Positions 57,110-64,000 of a stretch of 64,000 nucleotides of DNA are shown piece after piece. Where the stretch lies: assembly GCF_004135285.1 (NCBI RefSeq), contig NZ_CP035494.1:2480001-2544000 (forward strand), given 5' to 3'. The DNA comes from Microbacterium protaetiae (GTDB taxonomy: Bacteria; Actinomycetota; Actinomycetes; Actinomycetales; Microbacteriaceae). Each line of letters begins with the position of its first letter. Positions within the stretch are counted from its first letter, which is position 1. The notes under the pieces were generated by a model. It saw nothing but the letters and a program-made list of their open reading frames with translations, had not been told where the DNA came from and did no database searches. Both the position numbers and the translations under genes were made by a program.

Positions 57110-58135
57110 TTACGAGCGGCCGAATCGCGCGATCTCCTCCGTCAGGGTGGAGATGAAGGCCTCCGCGGGGATCTTTTCGTGGCGCGGACCGTCGTCACGA
57201 GTTGTCCGAACTAGCGACTTCACCTGGCGGTCCTCCAGGCCGGATGCAAATGGCTCATAGTGCTCGTCGAGATGGTGCTGGTCGCCGATGTTAGTCACGT
57301 ACCGGATCCGGGCTGGCACGATGGCAGTCGTGTCATACCGTTCCAGGACGCTGACACGCGCGGGCACAGGGTCAGCATCTGCGCCGAACACCGAGCCCAT
57401 CGCGACCCGGGTCACTCTTCTGGCGTGGTAACGTCGCACGTCCGTCTGCGGATTGAACGCCACAACCGTAGCCTCGGGAAAATAGGCGCCGAGCTGGAGC
57501 GCGCCGAATCCACCCATCGAAGATCCGGCGATGACGAGACGCTTCGCACCGAGCTCCTCCATGGTGCGGGAGACGAGCACCGCTAATTGCGGGATCAGAT
57601 CGAGTGAATGTGTCCCGAGCCACCAGCCGCCCTCAAGACCGAGGTCGAGATCCATCGTGGGGTCGCCAAAAGATAGGACGTTATGACCGAGACTACGAAG
57701 CGAATTCACCCACTCAAACCTCGGTAGCACATACTTGCTCCGTCTGAGGACCCCATGAAAAGTGACGATGAGTATAGGTGACTCCGTGCGTCGAGTGAAG
57801 ATCGGAATCGCGACAGACCCGGCTTCGACCCAGTGGAGGCTGTCTCGGCTCGCGGCGGTATGGTAGCTGGAGACGCTGTCGTGGTGAAGCAAATTCGGGT
57901 GGGACCCGGCGATTGCGTTGCGGACGCCGTGGGGGAGAGCCCTCCCAATCGCGCGTCTCCCCGAAGCTTCGAAGTCGCGAATGATCGCGCTCGCGCCAAG
58001 ATCAATGCCGCGGTCGAGGCGGTTCCACAGTCGATCGATGTCGGTGTCATCGAGTGCGCCGTTGAACAACTTCGAGCGGATTGTGGCGCTTTCAAAGTCA
58101 AAGCGGTCCGCCTCGCTCGAGGTAGGTAGCACCAC
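57110..58135 (-). CDS. Alpha/beta hydrolase-fold protein
   Basis: A 341-residue protein. The nucleophile elbow is VIAGSSMGGFGALQLG (GxSxG with S206); the oxyanion side is ILIVTFHGVLRRSKYVLPRFEW; a possible acid/His pair lies in NIGDQHHLDEHYEPF. Likely an esterase or acyl modifier of the surface polymer (inferred from neighbours). The long N-terminal part (1-120) is not typical of simple esterases. Codon use is less GC-biased than the housekeeping genes. Confidence 0.65.
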   Translation of the reverse strand: MVLPTSSEADRFDFESATIRSKLFNGALDDTDIDRLWNRLDRGIDLGASAIIRDFEASGRRAIGRALPHGVRNAIAGSHPNLLHHDSVSSYHTAASRDSLHWVEAGSVAIPIFTRRTESPILIVTFHGVLRRSKYVLPRFEWVNSLRSLGHNVLSFGDPTMDLDLGLEGGWWLGTHSLDLIPQLAVLVSRTMEELGAKRLVIAGSSMGGFGALQLGAYFPEATVVAFNPQTDVRRYHARRVTRVAMGSVFGADADPVPARVSVLERYDTTAIVPARIRYVTNIGDQHHLDEHYEPFASGLEDRQVKSLVRTTRDDGPRHEKIPAEAFISTLTEEIARFGRS

Positions 58136-58187
58136 GTATCTGAATCCCTTCGTTGAAGCTTCCCGGCGCGGGGCGCCAGTCCATCTA

Positions 58188-58201
58188 TTGTGGCGGCACA
58201 G
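58188..58201. promoter_or_regulatory. TTGTG-N4-CACAG element (copy 1)
   Basis: TTGTGGCGGCACAG, a near-palindrome 53 bp upstream of the hydrolase gene, inside a about 40-bp block repeated at 60036-60076. Candidate operator for a shared regulator. Confidence 0.45.
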
Positions 58202-58222
58202 TATCCATCTTCGTGAACCGAC

Positions 58223-59731
58223 TTACCCAGGCATCCCTGGGAGCCCAGTCTCCGCCGCGACTTGGGCTGAAGCCGGGAGGGTGCGGAGCTTGCCGTTAAC
58301 TGGCAGGTCATATGCTTCAGGCCAGGCGATTTCAACAATGTGGTCGAAAACCCGTCCGGCGCGGCGGTCTGTCAAGGGAACCGACAGTAGCATCCGCAGA
58401 ATTACGCGCGAGTTCACTAGAATGTGCGTGTCATGGGCAATGTCCGACTCAAGAAGAACCTTGTTGAACCAGCTGACCATCCGGTGTTCCCAATAGAACA
58501 GGTCGAGCGGTTCATACCCATCTACTTCCAGAATACCGGTCGCTTCAGCCATCTCTTCGAATGCCTCTATCACTGAGCGGGGCGGTGCGATGTCAGACGT
58601 GAGGAGACGCGCGAACAAGTCAGCAGTGACTTCCAGGTGCTCTCTATTCCTAAAGAACCCGCGAGCGATCTCGTACAGGTTGGAGCGGACATGTAGCCGG
58701 TCGGGGGGGAGCTCCCGAAGGTAAGACGCGGCTACCGAACGGCCGTGGGTCACGAAGGTGCTGCGCTCAAGGAGTGCTTCCAAGGGAGCCGACTTCGTGA
58801 GTGGAATCACGCTATAACCACGGTGGTTCAAACCAAGGTGTGCTGCGAGCCGGGTCGCAATCTGGAGGTCGTAATCCGAGACCGACTTGGGGTCGCGGTG
58901 CCTTTTATAGGTGAAGAAGAGCGTCTCAGGGACAAGCTCACGCAAAGCTGCGGTGGTGATTCGGCTGTCTAGTCCCGCCGTGAGAGAGACCAACGGGCCG
59001 CCTCCGCTCCGCGATAGGAAGGGGTGCTGCCGGCGCATGAGATGGAGTACGGACGACGCCACAGCCCTCGGTTGCCCTGGCCTACTAGGAAAGGGGCCGA
59101 CTCGACGAATGGTGAAGTCGCGCACGTTGACTTCCGTATTGGCAGGGACCATGTAGACGCCCGCGAAACGCGTGTACATTCCGGGAAACGTGTACGCATG
59201 GTTTTGGCGTAGCCAGTCGGGCTCTCCAAAGGGAGAGTACTCCAGACCACCTGCAGTCTCTGCGAGGAGGTTCTGGTGGGACGCAATCATCCGATGCTCA
59301 GCGGAATAAGAGGCAGAGAGCATGCCTGTCGCATCGGTTTGAAAGAAATCGCCTTCGGCCGATTGACCGAGGATGACGTAACGGCCGGCTAGCCACTCGA
59401 GCGCTTCATCGAGGTCTGACCGTGCCGTCTCCCACGCCTTGAGCAGGCCCGCGACGACCTGCGCACCGCTGACCTGGCTGCGGAGGTCCATCACGCTGCC
59501 GACGAGGAGGAGACTGCGGCCATCACGCTCGATGAAGCTCGCGCCGAGACGGGGATCCCGGGATAAGTACCACCCACCAACTTTATGGGTCAGCCAGTGG
59601 TCCGCAGGCGCGGGGCGTGGGGCGCGAGACAGCAAGTAGCCACGGGCGAAAAGCAGGTGCTCGAGGTCCTCGCGGGGCGTGAGCTCGGAATCGAGGACTG
59701 CGGCTTCATGCCATGCCTTAGTCTCCATCAT
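58223..59731 (-). CDS. Asparagine-synthetase-like protein, second type
   Basis: A 502-residue protein. The P-loop is SLTAGLDSRITTAAL (TAGLDSR at 251-257), with Ala in place of a Gly of the usual SGGxDS. No N-terminal Cys2, so no glutaminase activity is expected. Upstream lie an N-terminal beta-rich domain (about 50-200) and LFFTYKRHRDPKSVSDYDLQIA. It is only distantly like the protein at 51.7 kb. The role in the locus is inferred as amide or aminoacyl decoration. The start at 59731 is followed by a second ATG. Confidence 0.68.
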   Translation of the reverse strand: MMETKAWHEAAVLDSELTPREDLEHLLFARGYLLSRAPRPAPADHWLTHKVGGWYLSRDPRLGASFIERDGRSLLLVGSVMDLRSQVSGAQVVAGLLKAWETARSDLDEALEWLAGRYVILGQSAEGDFFQTDATGMLSASYSAEHRMIASHQNLLAETAGGLEYSPFGEPDWLRQNHAYTFPGMYTRFAGVYMVPANTEVNVRDFTIRRVGPFPSRPGQPRAVASSVLHLMRRQHPFLSRSGGGPLVSLTAGLDSRITTAALRELVPETLFFTYKRHRDPKSVSDYDLQIATRLAAHLGLNHRGYSVIPLTKSAPLEALLERSTFVTHGRSVAASYLRELPPDRLHVRSNLYEIARGFFRNREHLEVTADLFARLLTSDIAPPRSVIEAFEEMAEATGILEVDGYEPLDLFYWEHRMVSWFNKVLLESDIAHDTHILVNSRVILRMLLSVPLTDRRAGRVFDHIVEIAWPEAYDLPVNGKLRTLPASAQVAAETGLPGMPG

Positions 59732-60130
59732 GCCGCTGATTCTCCCACGAACCTCGACATCACCCTCGCAAGCCGGCTCGCGTGCAACACACGCACCGCG
59801 CGACAGACGCTCGAGGCCTTATGAATCTGTTGAGGAGTGCGGCGCGATGCTAGGCTGGATTGCGTCCTCAGCCCGCTCGTTCGCCCGTTGGCCACACGCG
59901 AGGTGATGCCAGCATCTCGGCCGTGCGCCGCATGGCGGGCAGTCTCGCACATGCCGTAGTAACCGTGCCACGGCCAGGCTGGCTGCATACCCGCATGCCC
60001 GGCTGGCAGCCTCCCGGCCGTCAGGACCTCGGTCCAATATACTGTGACGGCACAGAACCGATCTTCGTGAGCCCACTCCTGCGCTTTCGAGCGTGCGAAT
60101 GTTTGCCCAGCTGACATAACCGGAGATAAA
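59732..60130. other. Gap between divergent genes
   Basis: A minus-strand reading frame of about 129 codons (59728-60117) exists but has no recognisable domain and poor codon bias; I treat it as noncoding. Contains the palindromic element at 60042-60055. Confidence 0.5.
60042..60055. promoter_or_regulatory. CTGTG-N4-CACAG element (copy 2)
   Basis: CTGTGACGGCACAG, a perfect 5-bp inverted repeat with a 4-bp spacer, 76 bp before the glycosyltransferase start. It lies in a about 40-bp block also found at 58182-58222 (shared CACAG...ATCTTCGTGA). Confidence 0.5.
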
Positions 60131-63100
60131 TTGAGTAAGGATCTTCTGATCGGCCTGCGTCACGTGGACGAGCTTCCCCGAGTACCCGCAACGGTACCAG
60201 CCGTTCCACTGAGTCACGTAGCCTTCACGCTCCACGCCGCGGCGAGATTTGCCAAGTGGAACCCGTCGGAAACCGCGCTCGATCTCGTCGCGCGCCGCCT
60301 CACATCGGGCGAGCATGACTGGACTGGCATACGCGCGGCGCTAATCTCCGCCGAACCTCGTCCGGTGCATCCCGCACTCGACAAGATCGCAACGGAACAC
60401 CTCTTCGTCCTCTGGGATGCCATCGGCTCCAGTCAAGACATCAAAGCGGAAGCGGCGATCGCCCGCCAGATCGCACACCGATACGTCAATGGCGACCAAA
60501 TCAACGAGAAGAATCTGATCCAGTTGGCCTCGGGACTCCTCAATCTGGGCTGTGTTGATGAAGCTCGCGTGGTCACGGGCGCGCTTGAGCGAGGTTCATG
60601 GTCGAGGATCGTGGCAGACGCGGAGCTCGCCCACCCTCGATTCGGCGGGTCGCACGCAGCCGTTATCGACCATCTCAATGAGGCCTACCGCGCAGCAGAC
60701 ATGTTGCAGATCTCGCTTACTGATGGAGGCGGCAGCCCGTTTAATCGCCTCACCGCCTCATCCGAACGCACTGCACACGGCCCGCTCGTCTCCGTGATCA
60801 TGAGCGCGTGGCATCCCGGCGATGAAATTTTCACGGCCGTCCAGTCCGTCATAAACCAGACGTACCAGGACTGGGAACTACTTATCATGGACGACGCTTC
60901 CGGCGACGGTTACGACGACAGATTTGCTCAGCTGTGTGGATTGGACTCACGAATCCGAGTCATCCGTAACGATGAGAACGCCGGCACCTATGTTCGGCGT
61001 AACGAAGCTCTGCAGATCGCAATTGGAGACTTCGCTACTTTCCACGACTCGGACGACTGGTCGCATCCCGAGCGCCTGGAGATTCAGGTGCGCGACCTTA
61101 TTGAACATCCCGGACGGATCGGAAATATCGTCCGCCACGCCCGTGCAACCGAAGACTTGTCCTTTGCCACAAATCGCGGGATGTCGTTGACCCTGACCGA
61201 GCCAGCCATCATGTTTCGTCGCAGGGAGGCCATCTCCGCGGCCGGTTTCTATGACTCGATCAGGAAGGGTGCCGACCGGGAGTACCGCCTCAGGCTTGAG
61301 TCGGTTACCGGCTCGAAGGTGGAGACAATCGGCCCCATGGCGCCGTTGCTGCTAATGCTTGCGTCAGCGAGTTCACTCTCTGGCTCGGATTTCGGCGCGG
61401 GATGGATGACTCCAGCACGAGTTGCGTATCGCACTGCGTCGGATCGGTTTCACTCGCTGGTCAGGGAAGGTCTGGTTTCTGGCCGTGTCGAGTTTCCACT
61501 GAGCCACCGGCCGATGGCTGCGCCTCCGGACCTGTCGATTGTGGGAGGCGCACGCGAAGCGCCGGTCAGGGTCGACGTGCTCGTTATTGTGGATGGCCGA
61601 GTCCGCAAAGGTCGGGATGAGTTCCTCAGAAGAATTGCGCTAGAGATCCGGGAAGCGCTCGCTGGTGGACTGGTGGTGGGCCTGTTACACAGCGACTCAC
61701 TCGGAGGTCATCACGGCGGCCCGAGACTCGCTCCGGCCCTGCAGACGCTCGTCGATGAGGAATCAGTCATCCAAGTATTTGATGGCCAGCCAGTCGGTGC
61801 CGAAGTAGTAATCATTCGTCACGCCAGTGCAGTTCAGGGTCATAGCGCTGCTCGCCGGATGATCAGTGCGCCGCGCGCCCTGGTCGTTGAAGATCCGGCA
61901 GGTGGCGACGCGCGCGGACTGACGTTCACTGTCGCGGACGTCGCATCAATTGTCACTGGCTGGCTGGGACAAGCGCCGGGGTGGGGAACCATCGACGAAC
62001 TCGCACATCTCGCCGCACTGCATGCGCGGGTGAATCGGAAGCCGCTCGTGCTTGCGACCTTCCGTTCGCCATCTGCGCAGCTGAAGTATGAAGATCAGGT
62101 TGTTGCATGGTCGGATGGCCGTGTTGCCGTCCGGTACCAGCGGACCTTCAGCACGTTCGTCGGAGCGGATGTCGTCTACGGTGTGGGATCGATGGATGCC
62201 TACCTTTCGCTGGACGCCAAATCAAGCCCGAATAGACGGTTGGACCGCACCAGGCGGTTCGTCAAGGAACTCGTCGATTGTAAGGCTGCTTTGGTGCGCA
62301 CGATTTTTGGGGAGCTGCCCGAGCCACAGGACCCTCGGGAGGTGCAGGCCCGTGCCTTGCTCGATGAAGCGACCACCCGCTTCATCGTTGTTGAGGGAAG
62401 CGCCACGACTCCAGATCCTGCACGGACCGTATTCATTCCGTTCGCGGACCCGACGCCACTGTTCACGGGCTATCCAGTCCATGATCAGGTTGCAGGCCGT
62501 GTGCTGTGCGCGACCGTCGATTCGCTCAACGAGGTCGCCGAGAGTGTGTTGAGGACATTCTTTGTTTCGCGTCTGCGAGACTTGTCACTGCGAATCGCTG
62601 GCCCCGCCAGCGATTCACTGGGGACGGAGCTGAGACGAGCAGTATCGAGAACACCCGGCAAGGTCACAAGCCGGATCGAATTGCTGTCAGATGCCGCGCT
62701 GATCGAGGAGATCACGGCCGCGGAAGTCATTATTGTCCCGGAGATAGTGTCCCCGGTGGAGTACCAGCTCGCAATGACATCGTTGGCATTTGGTAGGCCG
62801 GTGCTCACGCCATCCAATGACGCGGTACTCGCGCTTTCCGCCGCGGTTGGCGACGAATGGGTGATTCCGATTGCTGGGACCCTGACCGCCGAGCGCCTCG
62901 ACGCGGCAGTTGCGCAATCGCGACTCCGGCGAGAGGGATCGATGCCTGACCTGCGTCAACGCCGCTGGTCGGATATCGGAGGCCACTACGAGCAAGTCCT
63001 GCGAACAGTAGCGAGCGAGATTCGCGCGTCCGTCCTTGATATTGAGGACAGTGAGATCGGGGCCCGACAAATGCAAGGAATGGATTTGGTAAAAGCATGA
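60131..63100 (+). CDS. Large protein with a family-2 glycosyltransferase domain
   Basis: A 989-residue protein. Residues 1-210 are helical and unrecognised. Residues about 218-430 are a GT2 (GT-A) domain: LVSVIMSAWHPGDEIFTAVQSVINQTYQDWELLIMDDASGD, with the metal motif FHDSDDW at 305-310. The remaining about 550 residues are alpha/beta-rich; QLAMTSLAFGRPVLTPSNDAVLAL near 900 looks like the donor end of a GT-B domain, so it may hold two transferases. TTG start behind GGAGATAAA. It overlaps the next gene (ATGA). Lower GC than the core genes. Confidence 0.75.
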   Translation: MSKDLLIGLRHVDELPRVPATVPAVPLSHVAFTLHAAARFAKWNPSETALDLVARRLTSGEHDWTGIRAALISAEPRPVHPALDKIATEHLFVLWDAIGSSQDIKAEAAIARQIAHRYVNGDQINEKNLIQLASGLLNLGCVDEARVVTGALERGSWSRIVADAELAHPRFGGSHAAVIDHLNEAYRAADMLQISLTDGGGSPFNRLTASSERTAHGPLVSVIMSAWHPGDEIFTAVQSVINQTYQDWELLIMDDASGDGYDDRFAQLCGLDSRIRVIRNDENAGTYVRRNEALQIAIGDFATFHDSDDWSHPERLEIQVRDLIEHPGRIGNIVRHARATEDLSFATNRGMSLTLTEPAIMFRRREAISAAGFYDSIRKGADREYRLRLESVTGSKVETIGPMAPLLLMLASASSLSGSDFGAGWMTPARVAYRTASDRFHSLVREGLVSGRVEFPLSHRPMAAPPDLSIVGGAREAPVRVDVLVIVDGRVRKGRDEFLRRIALEIREALAGGLVVGLLHSDSLGGHHGGPRLAPALQTLVDEESVIQVFDGQPVGAEVVIIRHASAVQGHSAARRMISAPRALVVEDPAGGDARGLTFTVADVASIVTGWLGQAPGWGTIDELAHLAALHARVNRKPLVLATFRSPSAQLKYEDQVVAWSDGRVAVRYQRTFSTFVGADVVYGVGSMDAYLSLDAKSSPNRRLDRTRRFVKELVDCKAALVRTIFGELPEPQDPREVQARALLDEATTRFIVVEGSATTPDPARTVFIPFADPTPLFTGYPVHDQVAGRVLCATVDSLNEVAESVLRTFFVSRLRDLSLRIAGPASDSLGTELRRAVSRTPGKVTSRIELLSDAALIEEITAAEVIIVPEIVSPVEYQLAMTSLAFGRPVLTPSNDAVLALSAAVGDEWVIPIAGTLTAERLDAAVAQSRLRREGSMPDLRQRRWSDIGGHYEQVLRTVASEIRASVLDIEDSEIGARQMQGMDLVKA

Positions 63101-64000
63101 CGTCTGAGACGACACGCCTTCCGCCGCTTGTGACGGTAGTTATCCCGGTGTTCAACGACGAGGAAACAATCGCGGCCGCGCTGGACAGCGCCATCGCGCA
63201 GACGCTCGAGCAGATTGAGATCGTTGTCGTCGATGATGCTTCTTCGGATCGAACACCCGAGATCGTGGCTGAGTACGCGGCGCGCGACCCCCGGGTCCAC
63301 CTCCTTACCCAGCCTGAGAATATGTCCGGCTTTCAGGCGCGCCGGACGGGGATTTACGCCGCCCAAGCACCGTACGTGCTGTTTCTCGATGGGGATGACG
63401 AACTGGACCGCTATGCGGCAGCGAAGAGTGCCGCGGCTGCAGAAGCGAATCGATCCGACATTGTTCAGTTCGGCATTCAAATCATCTATCCGGACGGTAC
63501 GTCTGGCGGTAGCTGGGAAGGACGGAGTCAGCCCAGGTACGGTGAGCTCTTCGGCGATGAGATCCTTCTGAAGCTGTTTCCGGCGGACGCGCGTGCTGCC
63601 GGGCAACTCTGGAAGTACATCTTCCGAACCGACGTTCTGCGCGCTGCATACGAGAAGCTGCCCGCCGACGGTCGTTATTACCGTGCGAATGATCTTCCGG
63701 TCGCTTTCCTCGCGGCGCTCACCGCACGGCGATACGCGTCTATCCCTGACAAGCTCTATCGATACTTCTGGCGGCGAGGGGCGAGCACGCTCGAAGCGAC
63801 CGGGACAGAAGCGGTCGACTTCCAGGTCAGTGCCATCGACGCATTCGAAGCGACAACCGCAGCGGTGCGCGATGCGGCTTATCGGCATTCCGACCCAAGT
63901 GGGCTCCTAGGCAGCCATACCAGCGCGCGGCTTTCGGTAATCGGGATCGCTATGAAGTGGGCCCTCGACACACGAGACGAGACGCTGTTCCGTCTCGGCG
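63097..64000 (+). CDS. Family-2 glycosyltransferase (3' end outside window)
   Basis: A GT2 enzyme truncated by the window edge (301 codons visible). LVTVVIPVFNDEETIAAALDSAIAQTLEQIEIVVVDDASSDRT at the start, the metal motif FLDGDDELD near residue 99, and WKYIFRTDVLRAA with the RANDLPVAF region. Transfers a sugar from a nucleotide donor. Translationally coupled to the preceding gene. Confidence 0.88.
   Translation, partial: MTSETTRLPPLVTVVIPVFNDEETIAAALDSAIAQTLEQIEIVVVDDASSDRTPEIVAEYAARDPRVHLLTQPENMSGFQARRTGIYAAQAPYVLFLDGDDELDRYAAAKSAAAAEANRSDIVQFGIQIIYPDGTSGGSWEGRSQPRYGELFGDEILLKLFPADARAAGQLWKYIFRTDVLRAAYEKLPADGRYYRANDLPVAFLAALTARRYASIPDKLYRYFWRRGASTLEATGTEAVDFQVSAIDAFEATTAAVRDAAYRHSDPSGLLGSHTSARLSVIGIAMKWALDTRDETLFRLG

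Noticed and set aside
59728..60117. 129-codon minus-strand frame
   Set aside because: No domain and poor codon bias; overlaps the putative operator.

Overview
The window is high-GC actinobacterial chromosome. The codon use, the abundance of the string GGATGCCGCG, an acyl-CoA carboxylase split into alpha (biotin carboxylase plus BCCP), beta and epsilon subunits, and an LCP protein beside purK/purE all point to Microbacteriaceae, probably Microbacterium. The genus is an inference.

Layout. 0-1.4 kb: the start of a luciferase-like oxidoreductase and two small membrane proteins (DUF1361, DUF3054). 1.46-6.43 kb: three almost identical IS110-family elements. One is on the plus strand with a duplicated right end; the other two are a head-to-tail dimer on the minus strand sharing one CAGCT core. 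The dimer has replaced the 3' end of an AbiEi/DUF559-like gene. 7.7-15.4 kb: a mannitol PTS regulon (EIIB-like protein, HPr, EI, MtlA, MtlF, MtlD on the minus strand) with a divergent PRD/EIIA regulator. 15.7-33.3 kb: housekeeping genes, namely a GNAT, phosphosugar mutase, purine nucleoside phosphorylase, an LpdA-type flavoprotein, a lipoprotein, acyl-CoA carboxylase alpha, Maf, a TrmA-like methyltransferase, a two-component system, acyl-CoA carboxylase epsilon and beta, and biotin ligase. 33.4-39.8 kb: a PH-domain protein, purK, a coiled-coil membrane protein, purE, an LCP ligase and a glycosyltransferase.

40.1-64 kb is a cell-surface polysaccharide locus. It holds a secreted SH3-repeat protein, a Wzm/Wzt ABC exporter, dTDP-rhamnose synthesis genes (rmlA, rmlB and an rmlC-rmlD fusion), several glycosyltransferases, two pyruvyltransferase-like proteins, two asparagine-synthetase-like proteins and an alpha/beta hydrolase. 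Rhamnose precursor synthesis, glycosyl transfer, decoration, ABC export and LCP attachment could together build one wall glycopolymer. A patch of decayed insertion sequences (53.4-55.8 kb) splits the locus. The part to its right looks less GC-biased and is probably acquired or fast-evolving.

The most unusual trait is that many longer intergenic gaps carry their own private tandem-repeat array (about 20, 22, 33, 55, 89 and 204 bp, plus a nine-unit palindromic array with a 272-bp higher-order period). Some of these repeats contain a motif closely related to the site the IS110 elements entered. The left end of each IS110 can fold into hairpins, one of which displays an 8-nt match to the target, as expected for a bridge RNA.
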